Below, piece after piece: positions 35,617 through 45,155 of a stretch of 64,000 nucleotides of DNA. The position numbers were made by a program, and so were the translations under genes. The notes beneath the pieces were generated by a model, which worked only from the letters and a program-made list of their open reading frames with translations, was not told where the DNA came from and did no database searches. Source of the DNA: Prostheceraeus crozeri (taxonomy: Eukaryota > Platyhelminthes > Polycladida > Euryleptidae); contig CAJQUW010015381.1 in NCBI GenBank assembly GCA_907163375.1, forward strand, positions 1 to 64,000, read 5' to 3'. The stretch's first letter is position 1, and every line of letters starts with the position of its first letter.

Positions 35617-35678
35617 GTCAGTTCGATGATGATCATTCTGAATTAGAGCGCCCGTTGACATTCTCTTTCCTGTTTCAG

Positions 35679-35803
35679 AGAAACGCATTGTCAAAGTCCT
35701 GAATACCGGCTCGTCCGACAAACTTCAACGCCTCCAACTGATAGGAAAGAAGAAAGCTGATGCAATCATTGCCTATCGAAGACTAAGAGGGAAATTTCGC
35801 AAA
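35679..35803 (+). CDS. RRM-HhH protein, helix-hairpin-helix exon 1
   Basis: The exon encodes KRIVKVLNTGSSDKLQRLQL then IGKKKADAIIAYRRLRGKFR, ending in Lys at a GTAAGT donor in phase 0. The pattern LNTGS, LQ-IG-KKA-LI and W/Y-RE/RL-GxF is that of the C-terminal helix-hairpin-helix of KIF22 (Kid), the chromokinesin that binds DNA on mitotic chromosomes. The residues LNTGS and IGKKKA are the most telling. No kinesin motor domain is present in this gene model. DNA binding is inferred from the family. Confidence 0.88.
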
Positions 35804-36439
35804 GTAAGTTGAAATTGCAACATGGAATGAAGTATTGTATCTAATGAAGTTCCTCGACAATTCATCATTTAATGTCAGTGTTTGTGAAGATCTGTCAATG
35901 CGCACTTGAAGTAATGAGAAGCCAGAACCTCTACACAATGAAGACATCTCTGCGCTCATGTTGCAATGGAAATAAATTTATTATGTACTGATGCATCTTC
36001 AGCGGCGAATTGATGGGAACAGGCCTGAGGGTGTTGTGTTGATTTTGAGGGATGATGTGGCCTTACATTTGATGAGATCACGATCGAACAGTTTTCTTTG
36101 AGGTTACTGAGTGCTCAATCATTCTGCTCACAGCTCAGATCTTCAAGAAAATTTTTATATCCGTTCAATTTAATCAATTTTCTTCAATTTTCATTTTGTT
36201 TGCACTACTTAATAAAATTAAATAGTAGAATATATATACTAATTTTTGGCAATATAGAAGATTATTTGAATTTTTCTAAACTCGACAAATTAGGAATTTC
36301 CAAAACCAATAGTCGGAGGCAGTTAAATCAGGAGCATTCGGAGGCTATTCAACTAGTCCTCACCTCCCGATCCATCTGTCCTTGAGTGATTCATGAAGAA
36401 TAGCCCTAGAATCAGAAGCACAATCACAATTGCCTCCAT
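35804..36439. other. Intron 5, 5' part; no gene recognised
   Basis: AT-rich DNA between the helix-hairpin-helix exon and the element carrying the 76-bp array. Nothing is recognised. Confidence 0.5.
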
Positions 36440-37560
36440 CATGTTGGAACCATCTTTGACCATTGCGACCGAAGATGAGGATTATCTTCTTTGCCGATAA
36501 ATTTCATTGGCCATTTAGCCACATTGCCATGCACATAACGATAGGAAGTGACCTGAATACTGTCCATACAAAATTTTATTGCTGTGGATTTGAGAGAGAA
36601 AACTTAATTTTCATCAAAACATCATTCTGCTTTAGATTGGACATGTTTTTCTTTGATCTTGTCTGACAAGAGGAGAAACCAGATAGGACTCGGCAGACGC
36701 TCAGATACGCAGTAGCCACAGGGTGTACATCATTCTGTGAAAGTCTCATTGTCGGCCTCGTTCCCTGCAGAAACTCGTGCTGGCTGCCGGACTATGAGGT
36801 GTACATCATTCTGTGAAAGTCTCATTGTCGGCCTCGTTCCCTGCAGAAACTCGTGCTGGCTGCCGGACTATGAGGTGTACATCATTCTGTGAAAGTCTCA
36901 TTGTCCGCCTCGTTCCCTGCTGAAACTCGTGCTGCCTGCCCGACTATGAGGTGTACATCATTCTGTGAAAGTCTCATTGTCGGCCTCGTTCCCTGCAGAA
37001 ACTCGTGCTGACTGCCGGACTATGAGGTGTACATCATTCTGTGAAAGTCTCATTGTCGGCCTCATTCCCTGCAGAAACTCGTGCTGGCTGCCGGACTATG
37101 AGGTGTACATCATTCTGTGAAAGTCTCATTGTCGGCCTCGTTCCCTGCACAAACTCGTGCTGGCTGCCGGACTATGAGGTGTACATCATTCTGTGAAAGT
37201 CTCATTGTCGGCCTCGTTCCCTGCAGAAACTCGTGATTGCTGCCGGACTATGAGGTGTACATCATTCTGTGAAAGTCTCATTGTCGGCCTCGTTCCCTGC
37301 AGAAACTCGTGCTGGCTGCCGGACTATGAGGTGTACATCATTCTGTGAAAGTCTCACTGTCGGCCTCGTTCCCTGCAGAAACTCGTGCTGGCTGCCGGAC
37401 TATGAGGTGTACATCATTCTGTGAAAGTCTCATTGTCGGCCTTGTTCCCTGCAGAAACTCGTGCTGACTGCCGGACTATGAGGTGTACATCATTGTGTGA
37501 AAGTTTCATTTTCGGCCTCGTTCCCTGCAGAAACTCGTTCTGGCTGCTTTACTATGATTT
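36440..37560 (+). repeat. 76-bp tandem array (11 units) with its element flank
   Basis: Units of 76 bases (GAGGTGTACATCATTCTGTG, AAAGTCTCATTGTCGGCCTC, GTTCCCTGCAGAAACTCGTG, CTGGCTGCCGGACTAT) run from 36721 to about 37556. The 280 bases before them (GCACATAACGATAGGAAGTG, CTTGTCTGACAAGAGGAG, ACTCGGCAGACG) match the DNA before the array at 59085 in the same order. So both are copies of one element, not chance arrays. It lies in intron 5, 70 bases before the next exon. Confidence 0.9.
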
Positions 37561-37630
37561 CACCATCCAAATGAACGATTAGTTGACATTTTAATAACCT
37601 TGCCTTCACCAATATCTCATTATTTTGCAG

Positions 37631-37690
37631 ATTGAAGATCTATCAAAAATCGCGTTGTTCGGTGACCAATTTACACAGAAATTCAAAGAG
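37631..37690 (+). CDS. RRM-HhH protein, helix-hairpin-helix exon 2
   Basis: A 60-base exon in phase 0 at both ends, from the acceptor CATTATTTTGCAG to the donor GTGAGT. It encodes IEDLSKIALFGDQFTQKFKE, the second hairpin. It corresponds to the (V/I)EDL--IEGF----F region that follows the first hairpin in the KIF22 C-terminus. Confidence 0.85.
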
Positions 37691-38559
37691 GTGAGTCACC
37701 AATTTTGTCATCATGTGGACTGATCACATCGGCCATTTATCTAATTCTAACATCACCGGTGTCTATCATGCTGTAGTGATAACAGCTTTCTCTGAATCAT
37801 AGACATCACCATTGTCGTTCATGCGCAATTGATATCATGATCAGCCATTGCGGGGATAGTCCGCAGGTGAGAAGTGTATCTGATTGAGAAGCGTGGCTGA
37901 AGTTCCATCCTTTTACACGCCAAGTGGATGTTTCATAATTGTTTTGGATTTCACCTGGTCTGTTAGACAGTCCTAGGGAAGAGCATGCAAAGTATTCCGA
38001 TGTCACCAGTATGTCAGAAGACTTGTGTTGCTTGTGGTGACAACGGGACAAAACTCAATGAGTAATTCAAACAAGTTCAAATATTTCTTTGTTCATTATT
38101 GTCGGTGATGGGAGAGAGTGATCGGGCGGATCACTGCCATAGACTTCAACTGTGTTATGATAAACCTAGAGAAATCCATAGACAAATACACAGCTGACAT
38201 TATACATATCAGAAGCCTAACAGTGACTACACAGAGGCAGAGCATGAATGAGTCACAGTTTCAGAAGTCAGACAGATAATGCTCAGCAATCTTACTGCTC
38301 AAATTGCATCGTCAATTGTGATGATTGGACAGCGACAATTACCTAAAATGAATTTACGAGAAGACCTTGTTATTTGACTAACTCGACTACTTACATTGAG
38401 ACAATCGTGGTAACGAATTTTCATTTATGATCAGAATAATGAAGACATTGATGAGTGATTCTGGGCAGTGCCACATGTTTCTGGTCACAGCTTCTAATTC
38501 TTTTATATACATTTATAGAGTTTATATTGCATTCGAAATACGAGTAATTTTGATCTGTT
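37691..38559. other. Intron 6, 5' part; no gene recognised
   Basis: AT-rich DNA with no recognisable coding or repeat features, ending where the LINE open frame begins. Confidence 0.5.
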
Positions 38560-40115
38560 TGACACATACTTGTTGCTGATTCGAGTGTTTGTGATCCTAT
38601 CTTGTTCACCTGTTCGGAAGTCGAAGCGGAATTAGCTCGAATCTCAAAGTGCTCCTGCGCTCCTGATGGTATTCCATCTTGGATCTTCCGAGACTTTTCA
38701 GCATTTCTAGCTCCGGTTATTACAATGATTTTCAACTGGTCTCTCCAAATTGGAGTGATTCCAATTGCATTCAAGGAAGCAAACGTTTATCCCGTTCCAA
38801 AGTGCAACAAGCCTAATTCACTTGCTGACTTTCGTCCAATATCCATTCTGTCTACGATGTCGAAAGTGTTTGAGCGTCTGGTATCCAAGAACCTGATTAT
38901 CCCCTTCATCAGGGACTCGGTCAGTAAGTCTCAATTCGCCTTCATTCCTCGCTCGGCCTCGGGTACGTCTTGTGCTCTAGTCTCAGTCCAGCATGAAATT
39001 TTGAGACATCTTGATCCCTCATCAGGCGCAGTGAGGCTATTATCAGTGGACATGTCCAAGGCATTTGATAGACTTAATCATGATGTCATCATTCGTGCAT
39101 GTAAAACTTTTCCCGTCCCATCGGTTGTTGTGAATTGGATTGTTGATTTTTTCAAAGAACGCCGTCAACGTATTTCCATTAATGGCGAATGGTCTAACTG
39201 GATGTCTCTTCCCAGTGGCGTTCCCCAAGGAAGCGTCATTGGACCCGTATTATTTGCCTTGTCCACTGACAGTCTAACCCCGGTGTGCTCGAATTCATCT
39301 GTCATACAATATGCTGATGATATTCTATTACTCCATTTTCTCAGAAATTCTGGTGATGATGATTTGCAGCTAGAGTGTGACAACATTATCAACTGGGCTA
39401 ATTCTATTTCTCTGGAAATACACTTTTCAAAATGTTTTGTTACGGATATCATAACTAAATCGTCTTTGGTAACAAACCCAGTGCGTCTCGGTGACACGGA
39501 TGTTAGGAAAGTCAATTCTTTTTCTTACCTTGGTGTTATTTTTTCTGATGACCTGAAGTGGACTTTGCACTTTCAATACATTGTGAGGAAGGCTTCACAG
39601 CGCATTTTTATTATTCGCAATCTGCGTCGTGCAGGCTGTTCTGCAGCATTAATGATGAAATGTTACAAGGCTTTTATACGTTCCATCATGACGTATGCCT
39701 ATGCATGCTTCTGCAATGCACCCCAGTACTTGTTGAATGACCTATTGCGTATTGAACGTCGCGTATATCGCATTATTGGACTGTCCCATTCTGTGAACTC
39801 TTCGCTTATTCAATCTGCGAACTGTACCTGTGACACTATAAGTTCAGATCCATCCCACCCCCTCAGAGATTTGTTTTTGATCCGCCCAGTGAGGGAGATG
39901 TCTTCACGCAGTTGCTCGGTCTTGTGTCCACCTCTCGCTAGAAGAGTACGCTTCAGCAGATCTTTTATCAGATTTTGTAAATAAGCTTTCTCGTCCTTCC
40001 TTTTTATGTACCTCATTAACCATTGACTTCTCATTCTGTGTATTAATGTATTTTGACATCGATGTTACTGTTCTATTGTAAGTGTCCACCGAATAAACGA
40101 TTACTTACTTACACA
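38560..40115 (+). mobile_element. 5'-truncated CR1/L2-group LINE
   Basis: The copy contains the end of ORF2 and a short 3' region ending in AATAAACG followed by the simple repeat ATTACTTACTTAC near 40100. It sits in intron 6 in the sense direction. The open frame is uninterrupted, which points to a fairly recent insertion. The 5' part (endonuclease) is missing, so it cannot move by itself. Confidence 0.85.
38602..39984 (+). CDS. LINE reverse transcriptase, C-terminal 460 residues
   Basis: The frame is open from 38560. The reverse transcriptase fingers and palm are clear: CAPDGIPSWI, ADFRPISILSTMSKVFERLV, DMSKAFDRLNH (the first catalytic Asp), LPSGVPQGSVIGPVLF, and IQYADDILLLHF with the YADD box. 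FSYLGVIFSDDLKW and YKAFIRSIMTYA are the thumb and post-RT motifs. It ends PLARRVRFSRSFIRFCK. This belongs to the Jockey superfamily, CR1/L2/Daphne neighbourhood. The apurinic endonuclease is not present. A related copy with a frame break is at 62413-63690. Confidence 0.9.
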   Translation: MFTCSEVEAELARISKCSCAPDGIPSWIFRDFSAFLAPVITMIFNWSLQIGVIPIAFKEANVYPVPKCNKPNSLADFRPISILSTMSKVFERLVSKNLIIPFIRDSVSKSQFAFIPRSASGTSCALVSVQHEILRHLDPSSGAVRLLSVDMSKAFDRLNHDVIIRACKTFPVPSVVVNWIVDFFKERRQRISINGEWSNWMSLPSGVPQGSVIGPVLFALSTDSLTPVCSNSSVIQYADDILLLHFLRNSGDDDLQLECDNIINWANSISLEIHFSKCFVTDIITKSSLVTNPVRLGDTDVRKVNSFSYLGVIFSDDLKWTLHFQYIVRKASQRIFIIRNLRRAGCSAALMMKCYKAFIRSIMTYAYACFCNAPQYLLNDLLRIERRVYRIIGLSHSVNSSLIQSANCTCDTISSDPSHPLRDLFLIRPVREMSSRSCSVLCPPLARRVRFSRSFIRFCK

Positions 40116-40307
40116 ATTGTACAATTGAATTGTCAATAGGCCTATACAATTTGAAACATACTCACTTGTCAATGTTTGATCTGTGTTGTTGTTATAGTTT
40201 GAAATAAAATCGTTCCGAATCGCGATTGAATCTAGGACTTACTTGTCATTTTCTTTTTTTAAACTTATACGTAGATTTTTTGGACAAGTAACCTGGCAAT
40301 TGATAAA

Positions 40308-40721
40308 TTTATCAAATCTCAACAGATGTAACCGCCTGCGTGAAGCGCCTCAATCTCGGATGCGGTATTAAGTGATTGCAGAAAGCAGTCCGCCCTCCAC
40401 GTGTCTGCGTTAAAGCCGTGCCTTCCTGGCTAATTCACGCTCTCAACAGACGGTCCGGTGGCCTTGTGGTTAGAGGGTATGCCTGCACGTCCTCTAGCTC
40501 CAACGTCGCTGGTTCGAATCCACCCTCCACGTGTCTGCGTTAAAGCAGTACTTCCTGGCTAATTCACGCTCTCAACAGATGGTCCGGTGGCCTTGTGGTT
40601 AGAGGGTATGCTTGCACGTCCTCTACCTCCAACGTCGCTGGTTCAAACCTACCCACGACTGATGAGGCCCAAAAGGCCGAAACATGTCTCGTGGTGGTTA
40701 CATCTGTTGAGATTTGATAAA
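40308..40721 (+). mobile_element. Small composite element: inverted ends, two tRNA-like units, hammerhead ribozyme
   Basis: The ends are a perfect 26-base inverted repeat (TTTATCAAATCTCAACAG at 40308 onward, mirrored at 40696-40721). Within lie two 130-base direct repeats (from 40393 and 40523), each holding a tRNA-like A box (TGGCCTTGTGGTTAGAGG) and B box (GGTTCGAATCC in unit 1, GGTTCAAACC in unit 2). A hammerhead motif follows unit 2 directly and adjoins the right inverted end. The phrase CTCTCAACAGA(T/C)GG inside each unit echoes the inverted end. It is 414 bp and has no protein. It may be a SINE or retrozyme-like retroelement. It lies in intron 6. Confidence 0.75.
40653..40694 (+). ncRNA. 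Hammerhead ribozyme motif, type I, short helix III
   Basis: All core positions are present. Helix I is CCACGA (40653-40658) with TCGTGG (40689-40694). The core CTGATGA is 40659-40665. Helix II is GGCC/GGCC around a CAAAA loop. GAA is 40679-40681, and helix III is a minimal ACA/TGT. The cleavage site is after the C of GTC at 40688. Known minimal hammerheads of retrozymes, Penelope-like elements and some animal repeats have this layout, and they often work as dimers because helix III is so short. Activity is inferred. Confidence 0.85.
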
Positions 40722-41217
40722 TATACCTAGATGATTGTCGCGGTATATGTTTACAAATTAGTTACCGAAAAAAGCACAATTGAAAATAAACAAAGAAGCA
40801 CCATCGCTCTCAATGAGTCTAGATATTTTAATGGATCTTTGATTCGTCTAAATAAGCAAACCTAAATTCATAGAATTATTCACCCATAAAAAACCTAAAA
40901 TGACAAAAATATTCACCTAAGATGTTAGTGTCTAGTGATCATCTAAAGCAAACGAAATGTCAATAAGTTGTTGAAATTCTAAGAAAGACGAAGATAACTG
41001 AAATCCGATGGCGTACCATCAGTCTTCCTCATGAATCTTCCTGAATATCCTGCCTCACATGCAACTGTAAGAACCTGGCAGCAAGAGGTATTTATTTAGT
41101 TAATATCTGACGTCATATGACGTTGAAACTTTCAGAGTCTTGAACCGAAATTCCTTGGAAGTGGATTCTCATTTACTGTTACTGGAAGTAGTTTAAATTT
41201 GCAGTATCCCTATACTA
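40722..41217. other. Intron 6; no gene recognised
   Basis: AT-rich DNA between two mobile elements. A TGACGTCA octamer at about 41108 has no gene beside it. Confidence 0.5.
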
Positions 41218-42617
41218 TACTCAGTGACAAAAAGAATGAAACAAGTCCTGATATGAATACTTATGACTTAAACTTGGTTGTACTGTACGTTTGTTTGTTG
41301 TTTGTAAAAGGAGAACTCGAATGCTTTACTCAAAAACATTTAATTTGATACTCATGATTTTATCAACTTAAGTTAGAAACGGGTGCGACCACTGCGAGCA
41401 TCCAAACAGGCATCGATGCGTGAGGGCATGGATGAGCACAGTCGCTGGATGAATGCCAGGTCTAAGAGGTTCCACTGCTCGATCAGTCTGTCGGCCAACA
41501 TCTTCAAAGACACTGGTGGGTGGTTGTACCTCTCCCTCACTCTGCGACCAAGTTCATCCCAGCAGTGCTCGATGGGGGAGAGGTCGGGAGAACGTGAGGG
41601 CCATTCCAAGGTTGGGATTCCACTGCTTGCTATCCTGTTAGAGACCACTGAAGCTCGATGGGGCCTTGCGTTGTCATCCTGAAAAATCAATTGATTCGAT
41701 GTCACTGCTGGAACCACGACCGGTGTCACGATCTCGTCGGCATATCGCTGTCCTGTCAATGTTCCTTTCACTACGATTGCTGGTGTTTTTCCATTGTGCC
41801 AGATACCGGCCCAAACCATGACACTACCGCCGCCGCACCGGTCGTGTTCTTTGACGCAACATGGAGCAAATCGTTCACTTGGCAAGCGATGAACACGGAT
41901 CCGACCATCGTTGAAATCGAGAGTAAACCTCGATTCATCAGTCCAGAGCACACGTTCCCACTGACTGTCACTCCACGACTGATGACCTTGACACCACGTC
42001 ACTCGTCTCCTTCGATGTTCCAGGCTCAGCGGAATTCTCACAGCGGGTCGTCGAGACTGTATACCAGCTTCTCGCAATCTTCTATATGCAGTTCGAACGC
42101 TACAGGCAACGTTCCCAGCAACCTTCCAGTACACAATTAGCTTCGGGACGGACACAAATCTGTTTCTTTTAGCAGCTAAAACTAAGCGTGCATCTGTCCG
42201 CTTGGATGATACCCTTGGTCTTCCTGATCCGTTCTTCTTTTCCACATTTCCTTCTGCTTTCCAACGACACCACCACCTCCATACAACGACCCTTGAAATT
42301 TTCAATTCTTTCGCAACAGTTGTAGAACTTTGCCCACAACGCATCATCCCAATTGCCATTCCTCTGGTAAAGTTATCGTGCGCCATTTCATAAGTCAAAT
42401 CTGGTCAGCAGTAGGTGGTGATTCTGTTCAGCTTCTAGCTGCTACTGTGATCAATATCAAATTTTGAAATTTGATGGTCCTATATCATTTCCCTTATCAT
42501 ATGGAGTTCAATGGTGATACATAGAAAGCGAGATATCATCTCAAACCATAGAAAAGAATGAAACAAACTTCCATTCAAGTCAATGATAGTTGGTTTCATT
42601 ATTTATGTCAGTGAGTA
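41218..42617 (-). mobile_element. Tc1-like DNA transposon, apparently intact
   Basis: The element is 1400 bp, flanked by TA (41216-41217 and 42618-42619). The ends are inverted repeats, TACTCAGTGACAAAAAGAATG on the left (given as TACTCAGTGACAAAAAG) and TACTCACTGACATAAAT on the right, with related sequence for about 27 bases. A single uninterrupted transposase lies within on the reverse strand. Everything a Tc1 element needs in cis and trans appears to be present. It is inserted in intron 6, antisense to the host gene. Confidence 0.93.
41373..42398 (-). CDS. Tc1-like transposase, DD34E, 341 aa
   Basis: Full-length for the family (about 340 aa). Residues 5-115 are the bipartite helix-turn-helix DNA-binding region, with GSGRPRVSSKRTDA between the two halves, as in the GRPR hook. 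The catalytic core has D154 in LWTDESRF, GGGSVMVWAGI, D242 in FQDDNARPH, and E277 in SPIEHCWDELGRRVR. The spacing of D242 and E277 gives DD34E. It ends with SMPSRIDACLDARSGRTRF, the usual Tc1 C-terminus. The start may be the second Met (MAHDNFTRG, 42386), which matches family starts better than the first. It cuts and pastes the element at TA sites. No broken codons are seen. Confidence 0.95.
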   Translation of the reverse strand: MTYEMAHDNFTRGMAIGMMRCGQSSTTVAKELKISRVVVWRWWCRWKAEGNVEKKNGSGRPRVSSKRTDARLVLAAKRNRFVSVPKLIVYWKVAGNVACSVRTAYRRLREAGIQSRRPAVRIPLSLEHRRRRVTWCQGHQSWSDSQWERVLWTDESRFTLDFNDGRIRVHRLPSERFAPCCVKEHDRCGGGSVMVWAGIWHNGKTPAIVVKGTLTGQRYADEIVTPVVVPAVTSNQLIFQDDNARPHRASVVSNRIASSGIPTLEWPSRSPDLSPIEHCWDELGRRVRERYNHPPVSLKMLADRLIEQWNLLDLAFIQRLCSSMPSRIDACLDARSGRTRF

Positions 42618-42672
42618 TATAAATATCAGTTGAGGTGAGCTGTCTGTAGGGAAGTGGTATTTATGACATGAG

Positions 42673-43355
42673 TGGTCTCCGTGGCACAGTAGTTAAGTGC
42701 TTGGTCTAGCGATCTTTTGGTCCAGAGGTCGAGCCCCGAAGGTGTCATTGGAAGTCGGCAGGAAGGGCATCCGGTCTCTGTGGTACAGTGATTAAGTGCT
42801 TGGTCTAGCGATCTTTTGGTCTAGCGGTCGAGCGCCGAAGGTGTCATTGGAAGTCGGCAGGAAGGGCATCCGGTCTCTGTGGTACAGTGATTAAGTGCTT
42901 GGTCTAGCGATCTTTTGGTCTAGCGGTCGAGCGCCGAAGGTGTCATTGGAAGTCGGCAGGAAGGGCATCCGGTCTCCGTGGCACAGTAGTTAAGTGCTTG
43001 GTCTAGCGATCTTTTGGTCTAGCGGTCGAGCGCCGAAGGTGTCATTGGAAGTCGGCAGGAAGGGCATCCGGTCTCCGTGGCACAGTAGTTAAGTGCTTGG
43101 TCTAGCGATCTTTTGGTCTAGCGGTCGGGCGCCGAAGGTGTCATTGGAAGTCGGCAGGAAGGGCATCCGGTCTCCGTGGCACAGTAGTTAAGTGCTTGGT
43201 CTAGCGATCTGTTGGTCTAGAGGTCGAGCCTCAGAGCTGTCATTGGAAGTCGGCAGGAAGGGCATCTGGACTAAAAGTACTGCAACGCTCCATAAGTCTG
43301 ACTACGTCAGCACCGTCCAAGCCCCAAGCATGGGTAGTAGTGACGTCAAAAAGCT
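42673..43355 (+). mobile_element. tRNA-derived SINE (family A) with head amplified six-fold
   Basis: Six 99-100-base heads start at 42673, 42773, 42872, 42971, 43070 and 43169. Each carries the A-box-like GTGGCACAGTAGTTAAGTGC, a B-box-like GGTCGAGC, and GTCATTGGAAGTCGGCAGGA. After the sixth comes the family body: GCAACGCTCCATAAGTCTGA, CAGCACCGTCCAAGCC, then GACGTCAAAAAGC. Single-copy versions at 21679 and 43957 show that one head is the normal state. Middle heads share GGTCGAGCGCCG, so they arose from one another. Confidence 0.9.
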
Positions 43356-43956
43356 TCATTTTTGGAAACTTGCAGCTCTTTGCTCTGAATTTCAATCCAA
43401 TGCCTTGTCTAATGTCGCTGATTTAGAGCACTATTAATCCTGTGTCGCTGATCTAAATCGCTGAAATGTGAGGTCGGAAGGAATGTTTGTTTGAATTAAA
43501 TTCCGCATCCGATAAGCATAGCAATGTGGAACTCCTCGTGAAGTAATTGGAATCACAATCGTCGTCGCTTCTCTAAAGGCTTTTGAGAGTTGAGCAAAAT
43601 CTCACCATGTGATGTGCAAAACAAGGATTATCAGAAATTCATTGATTGTAAACAGCAATTTATTGCAATCAATTTTCGATAATCTTTTATACAAAATATA
43701 GGAAGCTGTTGAATTATTCTATGTGAAAAAGTAATATTTCCGTGTAGACAAGTCAGCGAAGAGGGCGTTGTTTCGATGTCAGTGTTCAAGTGATCGATGT
43801 CCATTTGACGACGACCAATCAATTTTTCATGTCTTTGATTTAATGCATTTCGTAGAACAAAGCTCTTGCATTCAACAGCTTCAAGCGAAAAAGTGCAATA
43901 TTTCTACGAAATTCATCTCTTGCATTATCGAAAAGTTTTGTGTATGGATGGTTTGA
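43356..43956. other. Intron 6; no gene recognised
   Basis: AT-rich DNA between two opposed copies of SINE family A. The open frames here have no recognisable domain. Confidence 0.5.
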
Positions 43957-44127
43957 CGTCACTGCTCGTCTATACCTGAGGATTGGACTGTGCTGACCTA
44001 GTGAGACTTTAATCTGGAGCGTCGTGATGACATTCTTGCCGACTTCCAATGACACTTTCGGGGCTCGACCTCTGGACCGAAGGATCACTAGGCCAAGTAC
44101 TTAACCACTGTGTCACGGAGACCACAC
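43957..44127 (-). mobile_element. tRNA-derived SINE (family A), single head
   Basis: Read on the reverse strand: GTGGTCTCCGTGACACAGTG, B-box-like GGTCGAGCCCCG, CATTGGAAGTCGGCAAGAAT, then the body with GCTCCAGATTAAAGTCTCAC (shortened), CAGCACAGTCC and a GACGTCAAA end. It is the third copy of the family, inverted with respect to the 42673 copy. Confidence 0.85.
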
Positions 44128-44858
44128 ATGTATGTGAGCGATTTTTACTTTTTCGTCTTTAGAAAAGGGGCAATTTATGGGAATGGCACTGTTTGGGAGT
44201 TTTCGTGTCCTTTATTCTACCTAAAGCATTTCATATGACTGACAGGAGGACCGACTAAACAGGCGACAACTTTTCTGATGCGAATATCGCAAGCAAAATT
44301 CTTAGCATTATAAATAACATTGGTCAATTATTTGTATGTGCTACAGAGTTGACGTACATTGCAAGTTGCAATTGTTTGTTGATTTTGCAATTGTATTTGA
44401 TAGCAATAACTTGAGGAAAATTCTAAGTTTTCCGTTGTGCAACGATTAATGAAATTGTCTGATGTACAGCATGCAGCCTACAAGAATCTTGAAAAAATTG
44501 CATCAAAGAAGGCAAAATACAGGGATTTCTTTAACATTTTGGCTTCGTTTTGTTAACTTTAATACAATACGTGGAAAGTTACCTTTTTCCGATTCACTTG
44601 ACTTTTGACACAGTCGACCACCAGTTGAAGTTATTTAAATATTGAATACGTGGCTTCTTTTTGCATTGTCTAAGTTAACGAAGGGAAAGCCGCGGCTCGA
44701 CGATGTTGTCTATTTGGTCACAGGATACACGTTTCGACTGTTAGTTCGGTCCTTTTCACGCCAACTGACGTATCAAGACAGCCCTGATCACATTTCACAT
44801 AAGCGAGAGATGAAATCTATAGATAAACGTGACCAACGGTGCACGTGCAGTAGACATC
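44128..44858. other. Intron 6; no gene recognised
   Basis: Nothing recognised. The open frame at 44642-44962 overlaps the dispersed repeat and has no known domain. Confidence 0.45.
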
Positions 44859-45155
44859 ACAGGATTAGATTGTTTAATCGTATCACTTTGCTAGAAGTGC
44901 AAACTGATTCAAAACGATGGCACACGCAGGAACTTAATAAGCGGACAAAGAGAAATTTTTAATACCTTACAGAGATAGGAAAAATAGTAGTTCGTCGCTT
45001 GTGGATTGCTCTGAATTCCTTCAAAATGCTCCGATCGGCACGATTCCTTCAGATTCGAAGAATTCAGATCATAAGTTAGCAGCCGCACGAAAAAACGTTC
45101 ACAAACTTCTCTGTAAAACTTGACATCGTCTGTCTCTTTGCTGTGTGATCCGGTT
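44859..45155 (-). repeat. Dispersed protein-like repeat, copy 2
   Basis: This is the inverted counterpart of 19235-19580. On the reverse strand the frame stays open and reads TDDVKFYREVCERFFVRLLT, then YDLNSSNLKESCRSEHFE, IQSNPQATNYYF, with a donor-like TGTAAG/GTATTA within. The unbroken frame suggests it is nearer the original than copy 1. I do not recognise the protein. Confidence 0.7.

Noticed and set aside
36721-37556. Regular 76-bp array as a CRISPR-like locus
   Set aside because: There are no unique spacers and no cas genes; the DNA is animal, and the unit is contiguous tandem repeat.
41383-42140. Plus-strand open frames opposite the Tc1-like transposase
   Set aside because: Shadows of the 341-residue transposase on the reverse strand.
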